A stretch of DNA of 64,000 nucleotides from Polyangiaceae bacterium (GCA_013361525.1 JABFXY010000131.1:1-64000), one strand, 5' to 3'; shown: positions 8,135-18,615, counted from the first letter of the stretch. Notes: generated from the letters alone by a model not told the origin. Numbers and translations are program-made.

Positions 8135-10267
8135 TCACTCGGCCGGCCAACGAAATAGCTCCGCGGAGGGCCGGCCGGCGATCGGACGTGGTGCCCCAAC
8201 GCCGGCAAAGACGAGCTCGAACGACTCGACGCCTGGACGCGGCAAGAGTGGAGCGACCAGCGAATACAGATGTCCGGTCTTCCAGAGCACCGGCGCAATC
8301 AATGGCCGCGGCGCGACGTCGCGACGGGTCGGGTCGACCATGACCGTCGACAGGGGCGCACGCTCGACGATACGCCCCCGCAGCTTCGGGAAGACACCAC
8401 CACGGAGCGGCTTGCCCGCGCGAAACAGCACGGTTGCGCGAGGCTGGACACCACCCTCCAGGTGGACGCCGACGACCTCGAGGTCGCCCTCGAACGCCCA
8501 GCCGAGGTGGGTCATTTGTTCGGTGAGCCGCGATTCGATTCGCGCGGCCTCCTGGTGGTCGCCGCGCTCCAGCGCGACGTTGTGTGCGACCCGTAGCTGC
8601 TCGAGGCCGCGCGGCTCCTCGGTCGGGGGCTCGGCGTCGAGACCATAGTGGAACGCAATCTCCCAACGAAGAAACGGGTCCGGCTCGAAGGACCATACCG
8701 GCTCCGTCCCGGAGCGAAGCCACCATTCGACCGGCGTGGGCTCACGACCACGGATCCCGACCGCGTCGAAGGCTTGGCCTCGCCGGCCAACGAGGTACGG
8801 CCCATACGCGTGTACGTCGTATTGGAATAGCAGTGTCGTCGCCTCGAAATGGCGCAGCTGCCGTAGATCCGCGATCCATACGTCATAGGGAGCGAGCGTC
8901 GTCTCCGAAAACGGCGGCGTGCCGACGACCCGCCCGCCGCCCGACCATACCTGCGCCCAGGTCGCGCCCATCGATTCGTGCAACGCAATCTTCGCGTCGG
9001 GTGGCAGCTCTGCGGCGACGTGGCGAAGGACGGCGATTTTGTCGCCGTCGGTCTGAATGAAGTGTCCCTTCTCGCTGAAGCGACCGCCGGTTCGACGTGC
9101 CCAAACGAGCGTTTCGACGCCGTCGCGGAGCACGAGGACGAGCGGTAGGAGCGTGACGGCGAGCGTGATCGCGAGACCTCGAACCTCGCCCCAGCGCCGC
9201 GCAAGCAGCGGCGTGACCGTGGCCACGAGAGCCGCCACCGAGAGCGACACATAGAGCGCGAAATGGTGCGGCCAGAAGACGTGGATATCGGCCCCCTGCG
9301 GAAACGCGAGGTATTGCGCGGTCGCCATCGCGAGGACGCACAACGGCAGCGCTTCTTCGGCGCGTTTCTCGGCCCAGATGCGAAAAGGGACGACGACGGC
9401 GGCAGCCTTGCCGATGCCGATCGCAATGGGCGTGAACATCAACTCGATCCAATGGCGTCGATCGTCGAGCTTTGCAAAGAGGGAGCGTTCCGTGCCGTGC
9501 GAGCGGAGCCGATAACTACCGAACAGATCGCCCAGCTTGCCGTAATGGGCGAACAGGGCCAGGTAGAAACCAGCCACGATGAGCCCTGCGGCGGCGAGCA
9601 CCAGACCGCGCGTCATCGCCGCTCGGTTCGGACGACGACGCGCGGCAACCAATGCGATGGTCTCGACGACGAGGACGGCGATCACGAGGAGTGACCCGGG
9701 CCAGTCGGAGCCCATGGTGAGGAGCGCGGCGCCCGTGGTCAAGGCGAGGGCACGGCGGCTGCCACTCCTTTTCGCGCGGACCCATGCCCAAAGAAAAAGC
9801 GTTCCGTAGGCGATGACCGGCACCTCGAGCGCATTGAATGCTGCGAACGAGAGCGAAATGGGGAGCCCCACGAATGCGACGGCTCCGCATGCGCCCGCAA
9901 TGGGTCGATAGACCTCTTTGCAGAGCTTGTAGACGAGAGGCGGGGTGGCAATCGACAAGAGCGCAGCAGGCAATCGACAGACGTAATCGTGGCGCCCGAA
10001 AACTTCGTAGAACGCGGTCGTCGTCCAGAAGATGCCCCACGGATGGTGCGCGTAGTACTGCGAAGGGTCCGGCGCCGCCGCGGAGTAGCTCCACACGGGC
10101 GCGGGGATGCGCCAGCGCGCCATGTTCTCGGCGATGATTCCCATGCTGGCGTTGGAGGCGTAATGGCCGGCGAGGATCGGCCCGAAGAGCTCCCACGACA
10201 CGACGGCGGCCATCCACAGCGTCGCGAAGGCGACGAGCACGCGACTGACGACGAGCTCGGTTCGCAG
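8135..10267 (-). CDS. Large GT39/GT-C-type membrane glycosyltransferase
   Basis: About 710 residues. It has roughly ten to twelve membrane helices in the first two thirds, then a soluble C-terminal region of about 280 residues. The first periplasmic loop carries SNASMGIIAENMARW and YYAHHPWGIFW, resembling the acceptor/donor loop of GT39 and related GT-C enzymes. Expected role: sugar transfer from a polyprenyl-phosphate donor. The start is uncertain. CTG 10267 is used because GGGGAGGG sits 7 nt upstream and the first helix follows directly; GTG 10240 is an alternative. The open frame continues upstream to 10465 but there covers the N-terminal coding region of the divergent gene. lspA follows 81 bp downstream. 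Confidence 0.75.
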   Translation of the reverse strand: MRTELVVSRVLVAFATLWMAAVVSWELFGPILAGHYASNASMGIIAENMARWRIPAPVWSYSAAAPDPSQYYAHHPWGIFWTTTAFYEVFGRHDYVCRLPAALLSIATPPLVYKLCKEVYRPIAGACGAVAFVGLPISLSFAAFNALEVPVIAYGTLFLWAWVRAKRSGSRRALALTTGAALLTMGSDWPGSLLVIAVLVVETIALVAARRRPNRAAMTRGLVLAAAGLIVAGFYLALFAHYGKLGDLFGSYRLRSHGTERSLFAKLDDRRHWIELMFTPIAIGIGKAAAVVVPFRIWAEKRAEEALPLCVLAMATAQYLAFPQGADIHVFWPHHFALYVSLSVAALVATVTPLLARRWGEVRGLAITLAVTLLPLVLVLRDGVETLVWARRTGGRFSEKGHFIQTDGDKIAVLRHVAAELPPDAKIALHESMGATWAQVWSGGGRVVGTPPFSETTLAPYDVWIADLRQLRHFEATTLLFQYDVHAYGPYLVGRRGQAFDAVGIRGREPTPVEWWLRSGTEPVWSFEPDPFLRWEIAFHYGLDAEPPTEEPRGLEQLRVAHNVALERGDHQEAARIESRLTEQMTHLGWAFEGDLEVVGVHLEGGVQPRATVLFRAGKPLRGGVFPKLRGRIVERAPLSTVMVDPTRRDVAPRPLIAPVLWKTGHLYSLVAPLLPRPGVESFELVFAGVGAPRPIAGRPSAELFRWPAE

Positions 10268-10288
10268 GGTGGTACCCTCCCCGGCGTT

Positions 10289-11833
10289 TTGGACCGGAGA
10301 TTCGACCGCATCCTGTACGCCGTGGCCGTCGTCGTCGGCGTCGTGACCGTCCTGCGACCCTTTTGGGCGGCCACCTATCCGCCGATGACGGACCTGCCCT
10401 TTCACGCCGCGCAGACGTCCATCTTCCGCCATTACTTCGACCCGTCGTACCACTTCCGCGAGCAATTCGAGATAACGCCGCTCGCCGTTCCGTACGTCTC
10501 GAGCTACTTGCTCGGCGCGCTGTTCATGCTGGTGCTGCCTGCGGTACCCGCGGTGAAAGCAGCCACCGCGGTCATGCTCCTCGCGGTGCCGGGCGGGCTC
10601 GCGGTCCTCGCGTGGGGCATGCGCAAATCACCGATCCTCGGGATGCTCGGCTTGCCCTTCGTCTGGTGCAACCTCACGCATTGGGGCTTCATCAATCACA
10701 TGGCGGCGCTCGGCATCTTCGCCGCGGTGCTCGGCCTGACCCTCCGCGTGCTCGAAGAGCCGACGCGCCGTCTGCAGATCGCGCTCGGTGGCGCGCTCGT
10801 CCTTCTGTTCTTCACGCACGTCTTTCGATTCCCGTACGCCGTCGCCTCGATGGGGATCGCCACGGTGCTGTTCTACCGGCGCACGAAGCGCATTCGCCCC
10901 ATCGTTATCGCGGCGCTGCCTTCGCTGGTGCTCTTTTCGATCTTCTGGTTCGTGCGACCGAAGGCGGTCAGCGGCGGCGTGACGCTCACGTTCGAGTGGG
11001 CGCGGCGAGAGAAGCTCTTCGACTACGTCATCGGCACGTTCGCCGACCCCGCGGAAGCGCAGGTCGCGAAGCTCCACTTGGTCATGGTTGTCATGTTCGC
11101 GGTCGTCGCCGCTGCGCTGCATTTCGCAACCCGCCCGCGTACGGAGCGCTCCGCGCGCGAAACGTCGTTCGCATGGCTGGCCACGGCAGCCGTGGGTGGC
11201 GCGCTCGTCGTGATGCTCGTCGGCTACTTCGTCCTGCCTATGGAAATAGGCATTTGGTGGTACGTGTTCCCGCGCGAGGCGACGAGTGTCCTTTACCTCG
11301 CGATGGCGCTCGTCCCTGACCTGCCACGGTCCATCTGGGCCAAGGGTGTCGCGGTGGCCGCGTTTTCGTGGTCGGCGTGGAGCGCCAGCACCGTCGTCGC
11401 GCGCAATTACGAGGTATTCGACCGCGCGACGCGCGATTTCAGCCGCATCATCGAGAGCATCCCGCAGGGGCCGCGGCTTCTCTATCTGGTGATGGATCAC
11501 AGCGGGTCCACGCGCCTGCAGACCCCGTTCATCCATTTGCCCGCTTATGTTCAGGCCGAACGGGGAGGCTTTTTGTCGTTTCACTTCGCGATGTGGGACG
11601 CGTCCCCGGCACGCTATCGCAGAGACCCGGACGCGACCGTCCCGCCGCCGGTGCCCCTTCGGTGGGAGTGGCAGCCGAGCCAGTTTCGCGTCGAGCGGCA
11701 CGGCCCGTTCTTCAACTGGTTTTTGGTGCGGTCCCGTTCGGACCCCGGACGGCTCTTCGGCAGAGATCCGAGCATCGAAGAGGTACGACACGAGGGCACT
11801 TGGTGGCTCTATCGACGGACCGAGCGCCATTAG
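10289..11833 (+). CDS. Polytopic GT-C-like membrane protein of unknown specificity
   Basis: About 514 residues from TTG 10289, the only plausible start codon in frame before the first membrane helix (RILYAVAVVVGVVTV). The first loop, PPMTDLPFHAAQTSIFRHY, is reminiscent of the Asp/His-containing loop of GT-C glycosyltransferases. About ten helices follow and then a soluble tail with MDHSGSTRLQTPFIHLPAY and NWFLVRS. No family is recognised with confidence. It starts only about 21 bp from the proposed start of the divergent GT39-like gene, so their promoters must overlap the coding sequences. The two may act on the same envelope glycan, which is an inference from position only. Confidence 0.65.
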   Translation: MDRRFDRILYAVAVVVGVVTVLRPFWAATYPPMTDLPFHAAQTSIFRHYFDPSYHFREQFEITPLAVPYVSSYLLGALFMLVLPAVPAVKAATAVMLLAVPGGLAVLAWGMRKSPILGMLGLPFVWCNLTHWGFINHMAALGIFAAVLGLTLRVLEEPTRRLQIALGGALVLLFFTHVFRFPYAVASMGIATVLFYRRTKRIRPIVIAALPSLVLFSIFWFVRPKAVSGGVTLTFEWARREKLFDYVIGTFADPAEAQVAKLHLVMVVMFAVVAAALHFATRPRTERSARETSFAWLATAAVGGALVVMLVGYFVLPMEIGIWWYVFPREATSVLYLAMALVPDLPRSIWAKGVAVAAFSWSAWSASTVVARNYEVFDRATRDFSRIIESIPQGPRLLYLVMDHSGSTRLQTPFIHLPAYVQAERGGFLSFHFAMWDASPARYRRDPDATVPPPVPLRWEWQPSQFRVERHGPFFNWFLVRSRSDPGRLFGRDPSIEEVRHEGTWWLYRRTERH

Positions 11834-12145
11834 CGTGTGATCTTGGGCGCGACCTCTTTCGCCTCCGAAGATGACAAATGGCGCCGCGCGGACCGTTCCA
11901 CTTATGCGGCCAGGCTCGAGCGACGAGGGTTCGACGAACCCTGGCGCGGCGATTGCACACGGCGGGGACCCACCGGGGGAACCTGACGTGACCGTCCCCG
12001 TTAGCCGGGTGAATCCGCGTTACGAGCTTCACGAAAAACCAATCTCGACAACGAACCCATGATCGGAACGCCAGACCGGGCGCATCATGGCTCAGACCAG
12101 GGGCTGCGGGGGCAGGGGCACCGCACGAAGAACGGAGTGGCCAAC
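11834..12145 (+). other. 312-bp intergenic leader with strong dyad symmetry and a possible structured RNA
   Basis: Non-coding stretch before the cytochrome lipoprotein gene. A perfect 8-bp inverted repeat with a single central base, AGGGTTCG-A-CGAACCCT, lies at 11926-11942. Further on, CGGC plus GGGGAC (11960-11969) can pair with GTCCCC (11994-11999) plus GCCG (12004-12007). The loop holds CCGGGGGAACC (11973-11983), and GGGTGAATCC follows at 12007-12016. The last two strings resemble fragments of the c-di-AMP (ydaO/yuaA) riboswitch core, but spacing and the 3' conserved part do not match. It is better described as an unassigned structured leader or operator region. Confidence 0.4.
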
Positions 12146-14065
12146 ATGTTGCACAAGAGGCGCGCCATGAATATGCAGCGACTTAGCTTCTTGACCGTCG
12201 TGCTGGGTGCCGCCGCAGCGGGATTCGTAGGCTGCGACACTGACTCACCCGTCGAGCCGATCATCGAGGATCCCCCGCCGGTCGTGGACCCGGAGGATCA
12301 AGAGGTCGTGATCTCCAACGTCAGGCCTCCCGCCGTCAGCGGCGGAACGCTCATCGTGAGCCGCGATGGGTTGCATGCAATCGCTGCAGACCCGGATCGT
12401 GATCGCGTCGTCGTGGTGGATCTCGCGAAGCAGGACGTCATCGCGAAGATTGCGCTTCAAGAAGGAGACGAGCCCGGGCGCGTCGCGGAGGACAGCGAGG
12501 GCCGCGTGCACGTCGCGCTTCGCCGAGGCGGCGCGCTCCTCACGCTTGATCCGGCGACTTGGTCGGTCGCGGGTCGACGCTCGGTTTGCGCATCGCCCCG
12601 CGGCGTTGCGACGTTCAAGCCGATCGAAGGCGGCGAAGAGACGGTCGTCGTCGCATGCGCGAGCGGTGAGGTCGTCGAGATCGAGGCGGCGCCGACCGGC
12701 AAGGTCGTGAGCACCACACAGCTCGAGCCCGACCTCCGCGACGTCGTCGTCAGCGGCGACGGAACGGCCGCGGGTCGAAAGCTCCTCGTCAGCTCGTTCC
12801 GCTCGGCGGAGGTGCTGACCATCGGCCCGACCGGTGTCGTTCAGAACCGCAGCAAGCCTCAGGCGTACTCGAACATCTTCACCGAGCGGATGTTCTTGCC
12901 GAACGTCGCGTGGAAGATGATCCCTGCGCCGGGCGGCGCCGCGATGATCCATCAGCGCGCCGCCATGGTGCCGGTGGTAATCGAAGAGGAAGAGCCGGAT
13001 GGGTACGGCGGGCAGGTCTTCGACTGCGGCTCGACGATCACGAACGCAGCCGTCTCGCGCTTCGACTCGAACGGCAACGTCGCCACGTCCGAGCGTGGTG
13101 GCGGCATCGGCCCTGCGCTGCTGCCGGTCGATGTCGCCCTGTCCGACGAGGCGAGCGCAAACTGGGGCGAGCGTCAGATCGCCATGATCGGCGCCGGAAA
13201 TGACCAGCTGATGATGACGAACTGGTCCACCGTCGATCAGTTCGATGCCTGCGACGACAACTTCTTCCAGGGCTTCGTCGCTCCGGTCGGTCCCGAGCCG
13301 ATCGCGCTCGACTTCGGTCCGACGAACGTCGAAACCGGCGCGCGTGAGCTCGTCGTGCAGCTACGCGAGCCTGCGGCCCTCGTGATCTACGACGGCAACA
13401 CGCTCAACTGGCGCGCGGAGATCGCGCTCGGCGGCGATTCGCGCGCGGACAGCGGGCACACGCTCTTCCACCGCAACCCCGAGCAACCGACGACCATCGC
13501 GTGCGCTTCGTGCCACCCGGAAGGCGGCGACGACGGCCACACCTGGCTCTTCACCGAGATCGGCGAGCGGCGCACGCAGTCGCTCTATGGCGACATCACC
13601 GGGACGGAGCCGTTCCACTGGGACGGTGATCTCAACAACCTCGAGGACGTCATGACGACGGTCTTCGAGCACCGCATGGGCGGCTCGCCGCAGTCGGAGG
13701 CTCGCGTCGACGCGCTTCATTCGTGGCTCGCGACGATCCCCCGCATCGGACTGCCGGAGCAGGTGGACTCCACCGCGATCGCACGGGGCAAGGCGCTGTT
13801 CGAGAGCACCGAGGTCGGCTGCGCGACGTGCCACAGTGGCGCGAAGCTCACGAACAACAAGACCATGTCGATCGGCAAGGGCGCGGCGACGCAGGTTCCT
13901 TCGCTCGTCGGCGTTCGCAACCGCGCTCCGTTCATGCACGACGGCTGCGCGAAGACGCTGAAGGATCGGTTCGAGCCGAATTGCGGCGGCACCGAGCACG
14001 GCGACGTGTCGGGGCTGAGCGACGCTGAAATCGACGACATCGTCGCGTACATGAACAGCCTCTGA
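12146..14065 (+). CDS. Lipoprotein with YVTN-type beta-propeller and di-heme cytochrome c peroxidase-like domain
   Basis: 639 residues. A lipoprotein signal (LSFLTVVLGAAAAGFVGC) is followed by an acidic Pro-rich linker. Residues about 70-420 contain repeated propeller-type strands such as LIVSRDGLHAIAADPDRDRV. The C-terminal third has two covalent haem motifs, CASCH near residue 453 and CATCH near 559, plus PFHWDGDL and RAPFMHDGC, as in the MauG/BthA/MbnH di-haem peroxidase superfamily. It probably faces the periplasm or cell surface in an oxidative or electron-transfer role. ATG 12146 has GGAG 8 nt upstream; ATG 12167 has AGAGG 6 nt upstream and is equally possible. A strong intrinsic terminator follows. 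Confidence 0.82.
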   Translation: MLHKRRAMNMQRLSFLTVVLGAAAAGFVGCDTDSPVEPIIEDPPPVVDPEDQEVVISNVRPPAVSGGTLIVSRDGLHAIAADPDRDRVVVVDLAKQDVIAKIALQEGDEPGRVAEDSEGRVHVALRRGGALLTLDPATWSVAGRRSVCASPRGVATFKPIEGGEETVVVACASGEVVEIEAAPTGKVVSTTQLEPDLRDVVVSGDGTAAGRKLLVSSFRSAEVLTIGPTGVVQNRSKPQAYSNIFTERMFLPNVAWKMIPAPGGAAMIHQRAAMVPVVIEEEEPDGYGGQVFDCGSTITNAAVSRFDSNGNVATSERGGGIGPALLPVDVALSDEASANWGERQIAMIGAGNDQLMMTNWSTVDQFDACDDNFFQGFVAPVGPEPIALDFGPTNVETGARELVVQLREPAALVIYDGNTLNWRAEIALGGDSRADSGHTLFHRNPEQPTTIACASCHPEGGDDGHTWLFTEIGERRTQSLYGDITGTEPFHWDGDLNNLEDVMTTVFEHRMGGSPQSEARVDALHSWLATIPRIGLPEQVDSTAIARGKALFESTEVGCATCHSGAKLTNNKTMSIGKGAATQVPSLVGVRNRAPFMHDGCAKTLKDRFEPNCGGTEHGDVSGLSDAEIDDIVAYMNSL

Positions 14066-14095
14066 TCGCGATCTTCTGATCAGGTCGGCAGCGGG

Positions 14096-14132
14096 AACGC
14101 AGCGCGAGCAATCGCGCTGCGTTTTCGTTTTT
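14096..14132 (+). terminator. Intrinsic terminator after the di-haem lipoprotein gene
   Basis: A perfect 12-bp stem, AACGCAGCGCGA (14096-14107) pairing with TCGCGCTGCGTT (14112-14123) across a GCAA tetraloop, is followed by TTCGTTTTT. It lies 30 nt after the stop codon. It is the clearest factor-independent terminator in the window and separates the cytochrome gene from the downstream histidine kinase. Confidence 0.92.
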
Positions 14133-14247
14133 GCGCCATCGGATCTGCGACCGGTCCATGGGGCGAGGCAAACTGACACACCGCAAAACTTCGAAAAGTC
14201 GGCGTTGGCAATGGCGAGGCCGCCCCATCGGGGTATCAACAATCTCA

Positions 14248-15622
<1,375 letters not shown>

Positions 15623-15651
<29 letters not shown>

Positions 15652-16663
15652 GCGACGTTTCGTTCGCGGCGGCGACGCCGCGCTCGGTGATGATGCCGGT
15701 GACGAAGCGGGCAGGCGTGACGTCGAATGCCGGGTTCTCCGCACGCACGCCGGGCCGCTCGTGAAGCTCCGCAGGGGAGCGCATCTCGATCGGAATGTCG
15801 CGACCGGCTCGGAGACGGAAATCGATCGTCGAGGAAGGGACAGCGGCGAAGAACGGAACGCCGTTGTCGTGCGCCGCGAGCGCCTTCAAGTATGTGCCGA
15901 TCTTGTTGCAGACGTCGCCGGTGCGCGTCGTGCGATCCGAGCCGACGATGACGACGTCGACCGCACCCTGCTGCATGTAATGGCCGCCGGCGTTGTCGGC
16001 GATGACCGTATTGGGCACGCCGTGTTGCCCGAGCTCCCAGGCAGTCAAGTAGCCTTGATTGCGCGGCCTCGTCTCGTCGACCCACACTTCGACGGGCACG
16101 CCCTCGTCGTGCAATCGGTAAATCGGTGAGAGCGCCGTGCCCCAATCGACGGTTGCCAGCCAACCCGCATTGCAATGGGTCAGCACGCGCAAAGGCCGGC
16201 CTTGGCCGAGCGCGCGGTAGATCTCGCGAAGCGCCGCGGCCCCGTGCTCGCCGATCTTTTCGCAGGTCGCGACGTCTTCCTCGGTGATCTCCGAAGCGAG
16301 CGTATACGCGCGTTCGACGCGCTCGCCGGGGGGCACGTGCTGGAGCGCGCTTTTCATTCGATCGAGTGCCCAGCGAAGGTTCACCGCGGTCGGCCGCGTC
16401 TCGTGGAGCAAAGACCACGCGCGTTCCAGACCGACGTCCGACGGATCTTCGCGAAGCGCGAGGCACAGGCCAAAGGCCGCAGACACGCCGATGAGCGGCG
16501 CGCCCCGGACCTGCATGACCCGAATGGCGTGCGCCATTTCGGCGACGGATCGAATGCGCACGATCTCGAACCGATCGGGCAGCTTCGTCTGATCGATGAT
16601 GTCGACCGACCAACCGTCGGAGGCGAGGGCGATCGTGCGGCGGTGCTCGTCGTTTACGCGCAC
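15623..16663 (-). CDS. mtnA: S-methyl-5-thioribose-1-phosphate isomerase
   Basis: 346 residues, full length for MtnA of the eIF2B-alpha-like superfamily. Motifs seen are VMQVRGAPLIGVSAAFG, the catalytic-Cys loop THCNAGWLAT, DETRPRNQG and VGSDRTTRTGDVCNKIGTY with the catalytic Asp. It converts methylthioribose-1-phosphate, the product of MtnP, into methylthioribulose-1-phosphate in the methionine salvage route. It starts 10 bp after the apt stop, as the last gene of the mtnP-apt-mtnA operon. Its 3' end overlaps the convergent histidine kinase gene. No mtnB, C, D or E gene is next to it. Confidence 0.95.
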
Positions 16664-16673
16664 GCGAAGACGC

Positions 16674-17204
16674 TCAATGGCCTTCGAACGCGAAGAGCGA
16701 ATAGGTCTTCACGCCGAGGGCTTCGATGCGCTTTGCGCCGCCGAGATCCGGAAGGTCGATGACGAAACACGCCTCGACGACGACCCCCTCCGCGATTCGA
16801 ATCAGGCGGATACCGGCCTCCGCCGTACCGCCCGTCGCGATGAGATCGTCGACCAAGAGCACGCGCTCACCGGGGGTGATCGCGCCGATGTGCATCTCGA
16901 TGCGATCGGTGCCGTATTCGAGCTCGTAATCGTGGCCGACGGCTTGGCCGGGGAGCTTGCCCTTCTTGCGCAGGGGGACGAAGCCGGCGCCGAGCTGATG
17001 CGCAATGGCGCCGCCCAGGATGAAACCGCGCGCCTCGATGCCCGCGACCTTCTGAATGCCTTCGTTCTTGTAGCGAGCAACGAAGGTGTCGATGGTCTGC
17101 TGGTAACCCGCGCCGTGGCCGAGGAGGGTCGTCACGTCCCGAAAGAGGATCCCCTTCTTGGGAAAGTCCTCGATGGTGCGCACGAGCGAGCGAAGATCGA
17201 TCAC
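16674..17204 (-). CDS. apt: Adenine phosphoribosyltransferase
   Basis: 176 residues, the typical Apt length. It shows FPKKGILFRDVTTLL near the N-terminus, GIEARGFILGGAIA, the flexible-loop RKKGKLPG, and the PRPP-binding motif VLLVDDLIATGGTA. It converts adenine plus PRPP to AMP. The GTG start overlaps the mtnP stop (GTGA), so translation is coupled. The logic is direct: MtnP splits methylthioadenosine, Apt recovers the adenine and MtnA processes the sugar. Confidence 0.96.
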   Translation of the reverse strand: MIDLRSLVRTIEDFPKKGILFRDVTTLLGHGAGYQQTIDTFVARYKNEGIQKVAGIEARGFILGGAIAHQLGAGFVPLRKKGKLPGQAVGHDYELEYGTDRIEMHIGAITPGERVLLVDDLIATGGTAEAGIRLIRIAEGVVVEACFVIDLPDLGGAKRIEALGVKTYSLFAFEGH

Positions 17205-18079
17205 GAATCCCTCCGATTCGATTTGAGGACGCGACCGGCGACCGCGTCGAGCTTTCGCGCAAACGCTTCGTCACGCGCCGATTCCATCGTCATGATCGCG
17301 TTGTCGAGCGCGCGGTCGCACTTGTGTGGGCACGGCCCGATACGCGACGAAAGAGCCGGGATGACGCGCTTCACGATCTTGCGCGCCGTCTCCGAGTTCT
17401 TGCCGAGCACCGCGACGACATCTTCGACGGTGACGTGGTCGTGGCTCGGGTGCCAGCAGTCGTAGTCCGTCACCATGGCGAGGGTTGCGTAACAAAGCTC
17501 CGCCTCTCGAGCGAGCTTGGCTTCGGGCATGTTCGTCATGCCGACGACGTCGCAACCCCAGCTCCGATAGAGATTGCTCTCGGCCAGCGTGGAGAACTGC
17601 GGCCCCTCCATCACGACGTAGGTTCCGCCGCGAACCACGGACGCTCCGACGCCGACGGCAGCTGCCTCGAGATCGTCGCCGACAGCCTTGCAGACCGGGT
17701 GCGCAACCGACACGTGCGCGACCATACCTTTGCCGAAGAACGACTTCTGGCGCGCGAAGGTCCGATCGATGAACTGATCGACCAGTACGAAGGTTCCTGG
17801 CGAGAGGCCCTCGCGCAGCGAGCCGACCGCGGACAGCGCGACGACGCGCGTGACGCCCGCGCGCTTCAGCGCGTCGATGTTGGCGCGGTAATTCACCTCG
17901 GTCGGCGAGATTCGATGGCCTCGTCCGTGGCGCGGCAGAAAGACGACCTCGTGGCCCTCGATCTTGCCGAAGAGCAGCTCGTCGGACGGCTCCCCGAAGG
18001 GAGACTCGACGCGCTTCCATTGGGCTCCTTCGAGCCCGTCGACCTGGTAAATCCCGCTTCCGCCGATAACGCCAATCAC
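17201..18079 (-). CDS. mtnP: S-methyl-5'-thioadenosine phosphorylase
   Basis: 292 residues from GTG 18079, where the conserved IGVIGGSGIY begins and an AGGG lies 9 nt upstream; the open frame continues to 18238 but adds an Ala/Arg-rich segment unlike the family. Features are the phosphate-binding GGSGIY, PRHGRGHRISPTEVNYRAN, VDQFIDRT, and VVMEGPQFSTLAES with MTA-type residues, then VVGMTNMPEAKLAREAELCY. It belongs to the trimeric PNP/MTAP family and phosphorolyses MTA to adenine and methylthioribose-1-phosphate. A related purine nucleoside phosphorylase is the alternative, but the mtnA neighbour favours MTAP. Confidence 0.92.
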   Translation of the reverse strand: MIGVIGGSGIYQVDGLEGAQWKRVESPFGEPSDELLFGKIEGHEVVFLPRHGRGHRISPTEVNYRANIDALKRAGVTRVVALSAVGSLREGLSPGTFVLVDQFIDRTFARQKSFFGKGMVAHVSVAHPVCKAVGDDLEAAAVGVGASVVRGGTYVVMEGPQFSTLAESNLYRSWGCDVVGMTNMPEAKLAREAELCYATLAMVTDYDCWHPSHDHVTVEDVVAVLGKNSETARKIVKRVIPALSSRIGPCPHKCDRALDNAIMTMESARDEAFARKLDAVAGRVLKSNRRDS

Positions 18080-18201
18080 GGGAAGCGACCCTAATTCAGC
18101 AAGCGCGATTCCGCTACACGCCGCTCGGGCCCCTTGCCGAGCCGCCGCTCGCGACGCGGGCAATTGGTCGCCCGCACGAACGGCTGCTACGCTCGTCGCT
18201 C

Positions 18202-18615
18202 GTGGTGAATTCCGGATCTTCCTCGCCGAGCCATCCACCTACGCGCAAACCTCGACGGGCGCTGAGCGTCGCCGTCGGCCTGGCGATCTATGCGGTCGCA
18301 GCGCTGGTCGCATGCGGCGGCTCTCCTTATGGCAACTTCAGCCGCGTTCCGGATCGGGAGGCGTGCGAGCTGTCGCTCAGCTTGCCCAATATGGCCTGCG
18401 AAGAGGCCTGTCCGATGAAGGTGCGCGGCGCGCTCGCGAACGTCGCCGGCGTGCGGCGCGTGGACGTCGACTACCCGAGTCGAAGCGCGGTCGTCGGTGC
18501 GGTGTATCCGGCGTGCTCGGCGGACGGCTTCGAGGAGATGATGAAGAACCTCTACATGCAGGGGTACAAAGCTCGGATCGTGTCCGCCCGGACGGTCAAC
18601 GCCTGGGAGAAGTAG
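18202..18615 (+). CDS. Small lipoprotein with a heavy-metal-associated (HMA)-like domain
   Basis: 137 residues. A basic N-terminus precedes a signal segment (LAIYAVAALVAC) with a good lipobox. After a short linker, residues about 55-125 follow the HMA beta-alpha-beta pattern: LSLPNMACEEACPMKVRGAL, GVRRVDVDYPSRSAVV and MQGYKARIV. The metal site is MxCxxxC, one residue longer than the usual MxCxxC, so classical copper binding is uncertain. A surface- or periplasm-anchored metallochaperone or sensor is possible. It is divergent from mtnP and followed by the flippase-like gene in the same direction. Confidence 0.68.
   Translation: MVNSGSSSPSHPPTRKPRRALSVAVGLAIYAVAALVACGGSPYGNFSRVPDREACELSLSLPNMACEEACPMKVRGALANVAGVRRVDVDYPSRSAVVGAVYPACSADGFEEMMKNLYMQGYKARIVSARTVNAWEK

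Noticed and set aside
8055..8726. N-terminal extension of lspA
   Set aside because: LspA has a fixed length of about 165 residues starting just before the first helix. The extension is shadow coding inside the GT39-like gene.
9989..10288. N-terminal extension of the GT-C protein at 10289
   Set aside because: It is antisense to the divergent GT39-like gene and has no membrane-protein character before LDRRFDRILYAV.
11973..12016. A confident c-di-AMP (ydaO/yuaA) riboswitch
   Set aside because: Only two short strings match. The distance between them is too large and the 3' conserved block is missing, so it is kept as an unassigned structured leader.
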